DNA from: Suttonella ornithocola
GTDB taxonomy: Bacteria > Pseudomonadota > Gammaproteobacteria > Cardiobacteriales > Cardiobacteriaceae
DNA length: 14,547 nucleotides
NCBI RefSeq assembly: GCF_001889065.1
Contig: NZ_LWHB01000088.1
Coordinates: forward strand, 1 to 14,547
Reading direction: 5' to 3'
Part shown: in pieces, positions 1 through 8,642 of the stretch
How positions within the stretch are numbered: position 1 is the stretch's first letter
How the letters are laid out: every line of letters begins with the position of its first letter
The notes under the pieces: model-generated
What the model was told of the DNA's origin: nothing
Databases searched by the model: none
The model's input: the letters and a program-made list of their open reading frames with translations, nothing else
Program-made: the position numbers and the translations under genes

Positions 1-809
1 CCATTGCCTTTAGAATCAATCCCGATGTTGATGCGCAAACACATCCTTATATTTCTACAGGAATGAAAGATAATAAATTTGGCATTGCGCTCGAAAATGC
101 TGAAAAACTTTATCAAACTGCCTCAGAGCTGTCAGGAATTAATATTATTGGCATCGGCTGTCATATTGGTTCTCAAATTACAACGCTAGACCCTTTTATT
201 AAAGCGTTCCGCAGCCTAAAAACACTTGCAGATAAACTTTCAGCACAAGGTATAAATATTAGACATATTGATATTGGAGGAGGATTAGGCATTCAGATGC
301 AGGCTGAGCAACAAGTGCCTGGTCCAGCGGAGCTCGTTAATGCGCTTTATCAAGAAATGGGAGGAGCTTCTTATACGCTTCATCTGCAACCCGGGCGCTC
401 AATTGTAGGGAATAGCGGATTACTATTGAGCCGCGTTATAGGAATTAAAAAGCAGTCAGAAAAAACATTTATCATGCTAGATGCCGCAATGAATGACTAT
501 ATCCGACCTGCACTTTATCAAGCAGTGCCACAAATGCGTAATCTCAATCAACCTAACCTCACTAATCATCAAGCCGATATCGTAGGTCCTGTTTGCGAAA
601 CAGGCGATACTTTTGCTAAAAATATCAATCTATTTGCAGAAGAAGGCGATTTAATTGCTTTAGCAGGTGTTGGCGCTTATGGCATGTCAATGAGCAGTCA
701 ATATAACTCTCGTTTACGTCCAGCTGAAATTTTTATTTATCAAAATAAAGCCAAACTCATCCGCAAACGGGATGTATTTGAGCAATTATGGGAAAATGAA
801 ATCATTTAA
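1..809 (+). CDS. lysA: Diaminopimelate decarboxylase, C-terminal part (5' end outside window)
   Basis: PLP-dependent enzyme that decarboxylates meso-diaminopimelate to L-lysine, the last step of lysine synthesis, in the cytosol. The reading frame is open from base 3, so the gene enters from the left edge and lacks its N-terminal part, including the PLP lysine. Visible fold-type III (alanine racemase-like barrel) motifs are RINPDVDAQTHPYISTG at the edge, HIGSQI, the phosphate-binding GGGLGI, QPGRSIVG, the substrate-site VGPVCETGDTF with the catalytic cysteine, and the C-terminal GAYGMSMSSQYNSR. About 269 residues of a usual ~415 are present. The internal ATG at 63 is not the start, because conserved sequence precedes it in frame. 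No clear terminator hairpin follows the TAA. The next gene has its own promoter, so this is probably the end of a transcription unit. Confidence 0.96.
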   Translation, partial: IAFRINPDVDAQTHPYISTGMKDNKFGIALENAEKLYQTASELSGINIIGIGCHIGSQITTLDPFIKAFRSLKTLADKLSAQGINIRHIDIGGGLGIQMQAEQQVPGPAELVNALYQEMGGASYTLHLQPGRSIVGNSGLLLSRVIGIKKQSEKTFIMLDAAMNDYIRPALYQAVPQMRNLNQPNLTNHQADIVGPVCETGDTFAKNINLFAEEGDLIALAGVGAYGMSMSSQYNSRLRPAEIFIYQNKAKLIRKRDVFEQLWENEII

Positions 810-831
810 TTAGAGCATAAAGACCTTATTT

Positions 832-855
832 TTGCTGTTGTTTTAATGATACAAT
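832..855 (+). promoter_or_regulatory. Probable sigma70 extended -10 promoter for fimV
   Basis: The 120-nt gap after lysA contains TGATACAAT at 847-855, a good extended -10 element (TGn plus TACAAT at 850-855). The -35 region is weak: TTGCTG at 832-837 is too close, and the correctly spaced hexamer is only T-rich. Extended -10 promoters tolerate a poor -35. It lies about 75 nt upstream of the fimV ATG. Confidence 0.45.
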
Positions 856-929
856 GCTTGTCAGTTCAGTCTAGCCTGAATATAATTTTCAATTATTGCA
901 GGCTATTTAAGGATTTTTAAGGAGACATT

Positions 930-3563
930 ATGAAAGGATACCGGCAGCCCGGCACGCTTAAAGCAGCAATTCTTTTAGCGATGGGATTAGGATTAAGCAA
1001 GCTGGCAATGGCTGTTGGCTTAGGTCCAATTCAAGTTAATTCTTATATGGGACAGCCACTTAAGGCTTCAATTAAAATCAATGGTATTAGCGATGCGGCA
1101 GCAGCTTCAAGCGTTGTGCGTTTAGCAGATACTGCCGCTTATCGTGCACGCGGAATTGTCAAAACACCCGAACAGTCAGGACTAACCTTTAGTATTGTAA
1201 AATCAGGTAACAGTCATACCATTTTAGTCCGTAGTAATTCACAAATTCGAGAGCCTTTTATTAACTTTATTCTTTCGATGAAAAGTGGTGGACAAGAAAT
1301 TACTCGAGAATATGCTGTTTTTCTTAATCCAGACCCTGCTGTGCAAGCAGGAATTGCGCCTGCACCCACCCCGGTTAATTTAGTTGAAACTCAACCTGCA
1401 ACGACCATCCAACCAGCAAATGCCAATACTCAAGGTTGGGGAGGAAGAAGTGAAAAAGCAAAACCTGTTGCTTTAAATACCCAAGCCAACACTTCCACAG
1501 CGGCCCAAACGGCAGCAGCTCATGCTTCTAGCTATCAAGGCGGAAACATTTATGGTCCAGTTAAGCCGGGAGAAACCTTATATTCCATTGCTAAAGCAAC
1601 TCGCCACTCAGAAGCTGTTTCAGTGGATGCAATGATGCGTGCTATTTTTAAGGCAAATAGACGGGCTTTTGCCAGCAATAGCTTAAGCAGCCTAATGGTT
1701 GGTTATACCCTAACAATACCTTCTATCAATGGCGCTCAACCACAAGTAATGCCAGTAGAAAAATCAAAAAAATCAACATCATCCAAACCAACAGTTGCAG
1801 AAGCAAGAAAAAATAATCAAAAAGCCACTCAAACAGCTGTGCAAAACGAGCCTTCCTCCAATGAAGAAGGAATTGCTGAGCATTCAGAAATTGCGCCCGT
1901 TTTAAAAGCCGATCACTCTGCCGATGAACAAAGTATTATTCCTGCTGAAATGAGCGAAGAAGAAATTGCAGCTGCCAAAGCAGAAGCAGATGCAAAACGC
2001 GCTGAAGCTGAACTCCCTATAGAAACATCCTCTTCAGATGTCACTTCTGAAATGCAACTTGATGCACCAGATAGCTTAGATACTTCTTCATTAGAAAATA
2101 CAAATACAGCAGAAGAAATACCTACAGAAGAGAAGAAAGCACTTACTATCGAATCAGAGCCAACTAGTGAGCCAGCACCTACGACTTCTACACCTTCAGC
2201 AGAAGAAGTAACGCCAGTTAAAACCATCCCTACAACTACAGTAGAACCGGCAAAACCTGCTACAACAACGGATAATACCTTCTCTAATAGTGACCTACCT
2301 TTCGGATTACCTCTTTGGCAGCTGCTCATTTTAGGTGGAGGTATTCTTTTGCTATTACTTCTAGTAATATTTGCGCTATTAGCCAAGCGTCGTAAAAAAC
2401 CATCAGCGGAAATTACAGAAGAAGAACTGGAAGCTTTAACAAAAGAATTAGAAACCAGCGCTGAAGGAAAACTACTCGCCAATGCCCTAAGCAATGAAGT
2501 TATTCTCGAAAAAACCCCTAATCATTTACATCATGAGCTACCACTTGAGAATGAATACGCACAAGTTGATGACTTCTTTAGCGAAAAAGAAACTTCAGAT
2601 AACAATGACGCTAATTTCCAAGATTTAGATGACTTCTTCTCAACTGCTGATGAGCAAGATAAAAAAGCCTCTGCTGCTGATGCACATCAGCATGAAACTT
2701 TTAATGCTTTAGATGATTTCTTCGCTGAAGAGTCAAACGTACAGAATACAGCATCAGAAGAACCTGTTGATTTTGATGGTTTAGAAGACTTCTTTGCCGT
2801 TTCTACCGATGAGCAAGCGCAACATTCTGAATATACTGAACAAACAACAACGTCTCATTCTGTTTCTGACTTTGATGCACTTGACGATTTCTTTGCAGAA
2901 CCTGCTAATGAACAAAAAACTACTGCTACCCATAGCAATGTAGCTACTGATACTACATCAAGTTCTAATCTTGATAACCTAGATGATTTCTTTGCGGTAT
3001 CTGATGAAAAATCTGCGCCAGCAAATACGACGACTAAAACCTCTACTGAACATCAAGTACCAGATTTTAATGGGTTAGATGACTTTTTTGCTGAAACAGA
3101 TGAAACTTCTCTTCAGAAGCATACCACTCCTGAATCAGATCCAATGGATATAGAAGAAGACTTATTCATGGAATTAGAAGAAGAACCTAACAATACAGTG
3201 TCTAATATAGATTCATTAGATGATTTCTCCTCAGAATCGCCAACGGGAGCAAAATCAGAAATGCATCAAGAGGCAACTCAAACTTCTATTGATGAAATGG
3301 ATTTCTTCAACGATTTCGCCACAAAGGAAACTGCCCCTATAGATAAAGCATCTGTTAAAGAAGAATTGCCTTCTGCTAAATCAGCCGTTGAAATTACACC
3401 GGCTGATATACAAGCAATGGATATCAATTTAGATTTAGCAGTCGCTTATATTAAAAGTGGCGTTAAGCCAGAAAAAGCTAAGATGTGGCTAAATGAAGTA
3501 CTGGAAAAAGGCACTGAAGAGCAACGCAAAGTCGCTGAAGACTTATTGAAGCAATTAGGCTAA
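930..3563 (+). CDS. fimV: FimV/HubP-type polar peptidoglycan-binding membrane protein
   Basis: Inner-membrane organiser of the cell pole. In relatives it is needed for type IV pilus assembly, twitching and polar recruitment of partners. A strong AAGGAG at 919-924 precedes the ATG. Residues 1-28 are a signal peptide ending LAMA, followed by the FimV N-terminal domain beginning VGLGPIQVNSYMGQPLKA. Residues 208-264 form a LysM-like peptidoglycan-binding module (YGPVKPGETLYSIAKA). A Pro/Thr/Glu-rich linker leads to one membrane helix at about 463-486, stopped by KRRKK. The cytoplasmic part is very acidic and carries eight spaced LDDFF-type motifs (residues 546-767). The C-terminus (about 831-877) is the conserved FimV helical domain, NLDLAVAYIKSGVKPEKAKM. 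The 877-residue length and the position before truA are typical. What the LDDFF repeats bind is unknown. Confidence 0.93.
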   Translation: MKGYRQPGTLKAAILLAMGLGLSKLAMAVGLGPIQVNSYMGQPLKASIKINGISDAAAASSVVRLADTAAYRARGIVKTPEQSGLTFSIVKSGNSHTILVRSNSQIREPFINFILSMKSGGQEITREYAVFLNPDPAVQAGIAPAPTPVNLVETQPATTIQPANANTQGWGGRSEKAKPVALNTQANTSTAAQTAAAHASSYQGGNIYGPVKPGETLYSIAKATRHSEAVSVDAMMRAIFKANRRAFASNSLSSLMVGYTLTIPSINGAQPQVMPVEKSKKSTSSKPTVAEARKNNQKATQTAVQNEPSSNEEGIAEHSEIAPVLKADHSADEQSIIPAEMSEEEIAAAKAEADAKRAEAELPIETSSSDVTSEMQLDAPDSLDTSSLENTNTAEEIPTEEKKALTIESEPTSEPAPTTSTPSAEEVTPVKTIPTTTVEPAKPATTTDNTFSNSDLPFGLPLWQLLILGGGILLLLLLVIFALLAKRRKKPSAEITEEELEALTKELETSAEGKLLANALSNEVILEKTPNHLHHELPLENEYAQVDDFFSEKETSDNNDANFQDLDDFFSTADEQDKKASAADAHQHETFNALDDFFAEESNVQNTASEEPVDFDGLEDFFAVSTDEQAQHSEYTEQTTTSHSVSDFDALDDFFAEPANEQKTTATHSNVATDTTSSSNLDNLDDFFAVSDEKSAPANTTTKTSTEHQVPDFNGLDDFFAETDETSLQKHTTPESDPMDIEEDLFMELEEEPNNTVSNIDSLDDFSSESPTGAKSEMHQEATQTSIDEMDFFNDFATKETAPIDKASVKEELPSAKSAVEITPADIQAMDINLDLAVAYIKSGVKPEKAKMWLNEVLEKGTEEQRKVAEDLLKQLG
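2565..3230 (+). repeat. Spaced LDDFF-motif repeats inside fimV
   Basis: Eight copies of a (V/L)(D/E)DF(F/S) motif start at bases 2565, 2625, 2709, 2781, 2880, 2979, 3075 and 3216. They are usually followed by A/S and E/V/T. A degenerate form, MDFFNDF, starts at 3297. Spacing is 60 to 141 nt, with three intervals of 96-99 nt. Codons differ between copies (TTA/CTT/CTA, GAT/GAC, TTC/TTT), so the protein motif is conserved more than the DNA. The spacers are rich in Ser, Thr, Glu and Asp and look disordered. Confidence 0.85.
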
Positions 3564-3568
3564 ATTTA

Positions 3569-4357
3569 ATGACACAACGCTATGCTGTACTTGTTGAATA
3601 CGACGGTACCGCTTATTCGGGCTGGCAACGCCAGCCCTTTTTATCTCAAACGATTCAAACGCAAGTTGAGCAAGCACTCAGCCAAATTGCCAACCAAACT
3701 ATTGAAATTGTTTGCGCAGGTCGAACAGATGCTGGCGTGCATGCACTTGGGCAAATTATTCATTTTGACACAAGTACCAAACGTGATAACTATGCTTGGC
3801 TTGCAGGAAGCAATCGTTATTTACCACATGATATCCGTTTAAAAAGTATTCTCCCTGTTCGTAGTGACTTTCATGCTCGTTATGATGCTCAAATGCGACA
3901 ATATCGCTACCTCATTCTGAATAGCCGACAACCTTCATCTATTTGGTATCAAAAGTGCCATTGGCATCCGCATCCCTTAAGTGTGGAAAACATGCAGCAA
4001 GCGGCTATTGCGCTATATGGTGAAAATGATTTTAGTGCTTTTCGTGCAGCAGAATGTCAAGCTAAAAGCCCCAATCGCTATATCAAGGAAATTATCATCA
4101 ATAGACAAGGTGAGTGGATTTCTATAGATGTTATTGGCAATGCCTTCCTTCATCATATGGTGAGAAATATTGTTGGCAGTTTATTGATGGTTGGTGATAA
4201 TCGCTGCGCAATTTCTTGGTTAGCAGAAATCTTGCATAAAAAAGACCGTCGACAAGCTGGACCAACTGCGCCCGCTTATGGATTATACTTTTATCGCGTC
4301 TTTTATCCCGATTGTGACAATATTCCTTATCCCAATGAGGGACAGTTTCCCCTCTAA
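3569..4357 (+). CDS. truA: tRNA pseudouridine(38-40) synthase TruA
   Basis: Cytosolic enzyme that isomerises uridines 38-40 in the anticodon stem of many tRNAs. The 262-residue protein is full length. It starts with the family's VEYDGTAYSGWQRQP segment and carries the catalytic motif CAGRTDAGVHALGQIIHFDT, with nucleophile Asp54. Later conserved segments are RYRYL-like QYRYLILNSR, IDVIGNAFLHHMVRNIVGSL and the C-terminal YGLYFYRV. The ATG lies 5 nt after the fimV stop. Only a weak AGG (3557-3559) precedes it, so translation is probably coupled to fimV. The fimV-truA order is common in gammaproteobacteria. Confidence 0.96.
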   Translation: MTQRYAVLVEYDGTAYSGWQRQPFLSQTIQTQVEQALSQIANQTIEIVCAGRTDAGVHALGQIIHFDTSTKRDNYAWLAGSNRYLPHDIRLKSILPVRSDFHARYDAQMRQYRYLILNSRQPSSIWYQKCHWHPHPLSVENMQQAAIALYGENDFSAFRAAECQAKSPNRYIKEIIINRQGEWISIDVIGNAFLHHMVRNIVGSLLMVGDNRCAISWLAEILHKKDRRQAGPTAPAYGLYFYRVFYPDCDNIPYPNEGQFPL

Positions 4358-4408
4358 CTGCTTTTGTAATTACTTGAAAATTTATTACGACAATGTAGTC
4401 ATGATAAT

Positions 4409-4437
4409 TTCTTAAAACCATCTGATTTTTATATAAT
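4409..4437 (+). promoter_or_regulatory. Probable sigma70 promoter for the moxR-DUF58-tgpA operon
   Basis: A perfect TATAAT -10 box lies at 4432-4437. A poor -35 (TTCTTA, 4409-4414) sits 17 nt upstream. The start would fall about 60 nt before the ATPase ATG. It lies in the only sizeable gap before the operon (4358-4505), which is strongly AT-rich. Confidence 0.5.
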
Positions 4438-4505
4438 TCGAACAATAAAAAATTCTTTAACATAATTTTAAAACCACAACTTATTATCAATATGAAAGGA
4501 AGTTT

Positions 4506-5438
4506 ATGATTGATATCGAACTACGCCGTCGCTTAAACACCGCTTTAAAACAACTTGCGACTATCATTGTTGGAAAAAATGAAATCATCGCCCTTTCGAT
4601 GAGCTGCTTGATTGCTAGAGGACACGTCTTACTAGAAGACCTACCAGGCGCTGGCAAAACCACCCTAGCAAAAGCCTTTGCCGCCACCTTAGGGATGAAT
4701 TTTCGCCGTATTCAATTCACCTCCGACCTCTTACCCGCTGATATCGTTGGTTTTTCTTCCCTTAATGCCCTTGAGCAAAAACTAGTTTTTCACCCCGGAC
4801 CTATATTTACCCAACTTTTATTAGCCGATGAAATCAACCGTGCCTCACCTAAAAGCCAGTCGGCTTTATTAGAAGCGATGGAAGAGCGCCAAGTAACCAT
4901 TGAGCATCATACTCATACCCTAGAAGAACCTTTCTTTGTGATTGCCACACAAAACCCTCTAGAACAAATAGGCACTTACGCCCTTCCAGAATCTCAATTA
5001 GATCGTTTTCTCATGCGATTATCAATGGGCTATCCCTCTGCAAAATTAGAAATTGACATCTTGCGAGGTGCTTCTAGAGAAGATATGTTGCGTCATTCAA
5101 AAGCCCAATTAAACCAAGCAGATATTCTAACACTTCAAACTGCTGCCAAAAACATCACCGTTTCAGAATCATTAGCGCACTACGTTCAAAAACTATTAGC
5201 CTATACCAGAGACCGCACTCATTTTTCACAAGGCCTCTCCACGCGAGCAGGACTCGGGCTAGTGCGAGCCGCTCAAGCTTATGCGTTATTACACGGAGAA
5301 ACAGCAGTCTTACCCAAACACATACAAGCCTGCTTCCCTTCAGTCGCGTGGCATCGTTTACCAAGAAAAGGACAAGATGACGAACATCATCGCCAAGCCA
5401 TTCTAGACGTCCTTAACACCGTTGAGGTGCCGCTATAG
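4506..5438 (+). CDS. MoxR-family AAA+ ATPase
   Basis: Cytosolic AAA+ ATPase of the MoxR class, thought to act as a chaperone that assembles or activates partner proteins. A good AAAGGAAG (4495-4502) precedes the ATG. Walker A is LPGAGKTT with Lys51, Walker B is LLLADEINR with Asp108-Glu109, and sensor 1 is ATQNP with Asn150. ALPESQLDRFLMR follows, as in the family. The 310-residue length is normal. The stop TAG shares its last base with the GTG of the next gene. Co-transcription with DUF58 and TgpA-type genes is a known conserved cluster. The client protein is not known. Confidence 0.94.
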   Translation: MIDIELRRRLNTALKQLATIIVGKNEIIALSMSCLIARGHVLLEDLPGAGKTTLAKAFAATLGMNFRRIQFTSDLLPADIVGFSSLNALEQKLVFHPGPIFTQLLLADEINRASPKSQSALLEAMEERQVTIEHHTHTLEEPFFVIATQNPLEQIGTYALPESQLDRFLMRLSMGYPSAKLEIDILRGASREDMLRHSKAQLNQADILTLQTAAKNITVSESLAHYVQKLLAYTRDRTHFSQGLSTRAGLGLVRAAQAYALLHGETAVLPKHIQACFPSVAWHRLPRKGQDDEHHRQAILDVLNTVEVPL

Positions 5439-6373
5439 TGTCGCTAATTAACTTTATTCGTGAGCGCGCCTATCGTCGCCGAACCCCAAAAGAAAGCATT
5501 ACCTTACCAAGCGCAGCACGCTTTACCATTGTTCCAACGCGTTTTGGAATAGCCTTTTTAACACTGCTCTTGGTCATGTTTATTTGGTCAGTCAATCATC
5601 AGCTAAATTTAGGCTATGCACTGATTTTTATTCTTGCCTTTACCACCTTTTTTAGCGCTGCGCTCACCGTTGGCTATTTAGCCAAACTCAGACTAGACAG
5701 CGACGATGCAGAACCTGTTTTTTGCGGACAAGAAGCCTATTTCCCGATTACCTTAATTGATACCATTGGGCAATCTCGCCCCGAAATAATTCTCTCCAAC
5801 GCCCAAAAAACCATACATTGCGAAGGTATTGAGGCAGGCAAACAAAGCACCGTTCTACTTCCACAATTTACCTTACAACGCGGCAGACAAAACATATTAC
5901 CCTTTGAAATTAGCACAGCGTTACCCTTTGGACTTTTTATTGCTTGGCAATGGCTGCGATTAAAAGGCGAAGTGATTATCTATCCTGAACCAGTGGGCGA
6001 ACTACCTCTTCCATTAGAAATCAGCAAAGATGAAGGCAAAATGATTGCAGAAAACCTTGGTGATGACGAACTCACTGGCTTACAACCCTATCAACCTGGA
6101 GACGCACTATCACGCGTCGCATGGAAACAGCTTGGACGAGGCGAAATGATGGTCAAACGCTTTGGTGGCGAAGGCGGAGAACGCGTTGTTTTAGACTACG
6201 CCAAAGCCATCGGTGATAACGAAACCCGTCTATGCCAATTATCCAAATGGATTGTTGACTGCGATGCTGCCAACCTCATCTACGCCCTACGACTCCCACA
6301 TCAATTTATTGACTTTGGTCGTGGAAAAACACACTTTCATCATTGTTTAACAGCACTTGCCGATTGCCCATGA
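5438..6373 (+). CDS. DUF58 domain membrane protein
   Basis: Predicted inner-membrane protein of the DUF58 family, usually paired with a MoxR ATPase. Its biochemical role is unknown. Residues about 30-82 contain two hydrophobic helices around a short loop, preceded by a basic N-terminus (RERAYRRR). The DUF58 signature lies at about 214-245, reading GLQPYQPGDALSRVAWKQLG followed by VKRF. The GTG start at 5438 overlaps the upstream TAG by one base (TAGTG). It has a GAGG about 10 nt upstream, which supports translational coupling. The 3' end overlaps the next ATG by 4 nt. Confidence 0.9.
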   Translation: MSLINFIRERAYRRRTPKESITLPSAARFTIVPTRFGIAFLTLLLVMFIWSVNHQLNLGYALIFILAFTTFFSAALTVGYLAKLRLDSDDAEPVFCGQEAYFPITLIDTIGQSRPEIILSNAQKTIHCEGIEAGKQSTVLLPQFTLQRGRQNILPFEISTALPFGLFIAWQWLRLKGEVIIYPEPVGELPLPLEISKDEGKMIAENLGDDELTGLQPYQPGDALSRVAWKQLGRGEMMVKRFGGEGGERVVLDYAKAIGDNETRLCQLSKWIVDCDAANLIYALRLPHQFIDFGRGKTHFHHCLTALADCP

Positions 6374-8382
6374 AAAAACTCCAATGGATTTCAGCAGCGG
6401 ATTACCATAACCGCCTTTCATCCGCCTTATGGCGAAAGACGCTTGCCGCCTACACCCTCACCCTACTTCCGCTACTTTTTTTCCTACCGCTACCCTTTAC
6501 CGTTTTACTCAGCATTGCCGTTATCATCAAATGGATAGCCATCTGGCAAGAAAAGCCTAACCTTGCCATTATTGGCGTGTTAATCATCTTTCCTATCGGA
6601 GTCTTTCTCCTCTTTACCCAATATCGGCAATTAGGTATCACCTTTAGCTTTGTCGCACTGCTCACTGTCATGGCAACCTGCAAACTTCTAGAAAGCAGAA
6701 ACATCAGAGACACTCGCGTCCTATTCCTACTTGCCATGAGCCTAATGCTCGCTTTTCTAATGTATACACAAAGCTTTGCTATATTCCTCTACCTCATCTT
6801 TATCATTGCCATTAACCTTTATGCGCTTAGCCAAGTAACCGCACGAGGTAGCCGCTTGCCAGTATTCGCCCGTTGGAAAGACATTGCCAAACTATTAGGA
6901 TTCGCACTCCCATTCGCCATCATCGTTTTCTTTGCCTTCCCGAGAATGAACCCGCTTTGGGGACTGCCTCGCCCAAGCGGGCAAGGCATTACTGGCTTAC
7001 CCGAAGAAATGAGCATGGGCGATTTAGCCGGCCTCGCCCAATCCAATGAAATAAGCTTTCGCGTCCGCTTTAAAGATGGAAAAATTCCTCGTGGCGACCA
7101 ACTCTACTGGCGAGGACCTGTCCTATGGACTTTCGACGGCAAGAACTGGCGACAACGCGCCCAAGACTTTTCGCAACCACTTGAACCCCTCAACATCAAC
7201 AAACAAAGCGCTATCAATTACGAATTTATCCCCGTCAAACCTAGTATCAACTGGCTAACCGCACTGGATATCACCACCAATATTCCACACAACGCTCGCA
7301 TTGGTAGCGCCTATCAAATCAAAATGCCCATTCGCCAAAAAGGCGAACAGCGCTACAACCTCACCTCAATGCTAGACTATCAGCTTGACCCACAAGCGCT
7401 ATCCAAACGCGATCGCACCGATGCCACCCAGCTTCCTAAACACATCGACCTTACCCAAACCAGAAACCTTGCACGACAACTCTATCAATCAGGCGGACAA
7501 ACCACCGAAGGCTTTGCAAACAACTTCTTAAAACACATTGCCAACGAAGAATACTACTACTCTCTAGAACCGATGCCGGGTGCCGGCGATGTAGAAAAAT
7601 TCCTATTTGAACAAAAAATTGGTTTTTGCGAACATTACGCCAATGCGATGACCCTTGCCGCTCGCAGCATTAACATCCCAGCTCGTGTCGTGATTGGTTA
7701 TCAAGGCGGCTCACCCAACCCCTTTACTGATGACTTTATCGTCCGTGAAGAAAACGCCCACGCTTGGGTAGAACTATGGATAGAGAAAAAAGGCTGGACA
7801 CGATTTGATCCCACCGCTGCCGTAGCCCCTTACCGCATTCAGAATGCCCGGTTAGATAGCCAATCCCTCTCGGGCGCTGATGAGCGCGCATGGGGAAGCC
7901 GAATGGCAGAAAAATTTGCCGCTATTGCATGGATGCGCAACGCCATGGAAGCCAGCCAAGCCTTTTGGCAAAACTGGGTCATCAATCTCAATAAAGATCG
8001 CCAAGATAGCTTATTGGGAGATATTGGCTTAAGTAAAATGAGCATTAGTACTGTTATCATTGTACTTAGCATCGTACTTATTGGTTTTATATGGTTACTC
8101 TATCAATGGTGGCAACGTCGCCCTAGAACAGATGATGATGCACTTGCCAAAGCCGCGCGCCATTTATTAAAAAAACTCTCTAAACATAATATGCATAAAC
8201 TCACCAACGAATCCTTTGCACAATTCTTGCGACGCGTTGGAGAACAACATTTACTCACTAACCAACCAAAAGCATGGCAAACTGCCGCCGAACAATACGA
8301 AAATATCCGCTATCGAGAACAGAAAGAAGCAACTGAACAGCTAATAAAACAGCTCAAAAAATTAGATAAAACTTTAATTTAA
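6370..8382 (+). CDS. tgpA: TgpA-type membrane transglutaminase-like protein (DUF3488/DUF4129)
   Basis: Integral inner-membrane protein with a periplasmic papain-fold transglutaminase-like domain. A Pseudomonas relative, TgpA, is important for growth, but its substrate is unsettled. I place the start at ATG 6370, which overlaps the upstream TGA (ATGA). The frame is open back to TTG 6343, but that lies inside the DUF58 gene and has no ribosome site. The 670 residues begin with five or six membrane helices (about 25-200, DUF3488). The core domain follows, with the catalytic triad visible as Cys420 (GFCEHYANAM), His464 (ENAHAWVELW) and Asp480 (TRFDPTAAV). A last helix lies at about 560-582 before a basic cytoplasmic DUF4129-like tail. 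Third gene of the MoxR operon. Confidence 0.92.
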   Translation: MKKLQWISAADYHNRLSSALWRKTLAAYTLTLLPLLFFLPLPFTVLLSIAVIIKWIAIWQEKPNLAIIGVLIIFPIGVFLLFTQYRQLGITFSFVALLTVMATCKLLESRNIRDTRVLFLLAMSLMLAFLMYTQSFAIFLYLIFIIAINLYALSQVTARGSRLPVFARWKDIAKLLGFALPFAIIVFFAFPRMNPLWGLPRPSGQGITGLPEEMSMGDLAGLAQSNEISFRVRFKDGKIPRGDQLYWRGPVLWTFDGKNWRQRAQDFSQPLEPLNINKQSAINYEFIPVKPSINWLTALDITTNIPHNARIGSAYQIKMPIRQKGEQRYNLTSMLDYQLDPQALSKRDRTDATQLPKHIDLTQTRNLARQLYQSGGQTTEGFANNFLKHIANEEYYYSLEPMPGAGDVEKFLFEQKIGFCEHYANAMTLAARSINIPARVVIGYQGGSPNPFTDDFIVREENAHAWVELWIEKKGWTRFDPTAAVAPYRIQNARLDSQSLSGADERAWGSRMAEKFAAIAWMRNAMEASQAFWQNWVINLNKDRQDSLLGDIGLSKMSISTVIIVLSIVLIGFIWLLYQWWQRRPRTDDDALAKAARHLLKKLSKHNMHKLTNESFAQFLRRVGEQHLLTNQPKAWQTAAEQYENIRYREQKEATEQLIKQLKKLDKTLI

Positions 8383-8527
8383 AAAATAAAATATCTATGT
8401 TTTTTACTGTTATAATTATCTAAAAGTCATAACCTAAATAGCGTCCCAAACAATAGATAAGAAAATCGGTAGTAGTTTAAAAATTATTCCACATAATCTT
8501 TATAAAAATTTTCAACAAATTGATATT

Positions 8528-8635
8528 TATAGCTAAATTTCCCAAAAATGCATACAAAAGTAACCCCATAAGGAACCGGAAAATAATATGTTATTTTCTC
8601 TTTATTGTATGCATTTTTTGGAAACCTTTACTATA
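8528..8635. mobile_element. MITE-like palindromic element 1
   Basis: A 108-bp imperfect palindrome with TATAG...CTATA ends. The left arm runs TATAGCTAAATTTCCC then AAAAATGCATACAA. The right arm, read in reverse complement, is TATAGTAAAGGTTTCC then AAAAAATGCATACAA, so about 30 bp pair with a few mismatches and gaps. Pairing continues 4 bp outward (TATT at 8524, AATA ending 8639). The centre holds a perfect 8-bp hairpin, GAAAATAA-TATG-TTATTTTC. It has no coding capacity. Non-autonomous elements ending in TATAG occur in other bacteria (Correia elements in Neisseria). That this one is mobile is inferred from structure only. Confidence 0.6.
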
Positions 8636-8642
8636 AATAAAA

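Noticed and set aside
1913..2494. 193-residue open frame on the minus strand inside fimV
   Set aside because: Shadow of the low-complexity acidic fimV region. It is Ser/Val/Ala-rich with no motif, and the plus-strand frame is clearly FimV.
4343..4366. CAGTT...AACTG stem after truA as a terminator
   Set aside because: The 5-bp stem partly lies within the truA end and is followed only by CTTTTG, too weak to call.
4131..4490. 119-residue minus-strand open frame over the truA end and the following gap
   Set aside because: Overlaps conserved TruA sequence and the promoter region, has no recognisable domain and no good ribosome site.
6343..6369. Upstream TTG start giving a 679-residue TgpA-type protein
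   Set aside because: The nine extra residues lie inside the DUF58 gene with no ribosome site. The ATG at 6370 makes a standard ATGA overlap.
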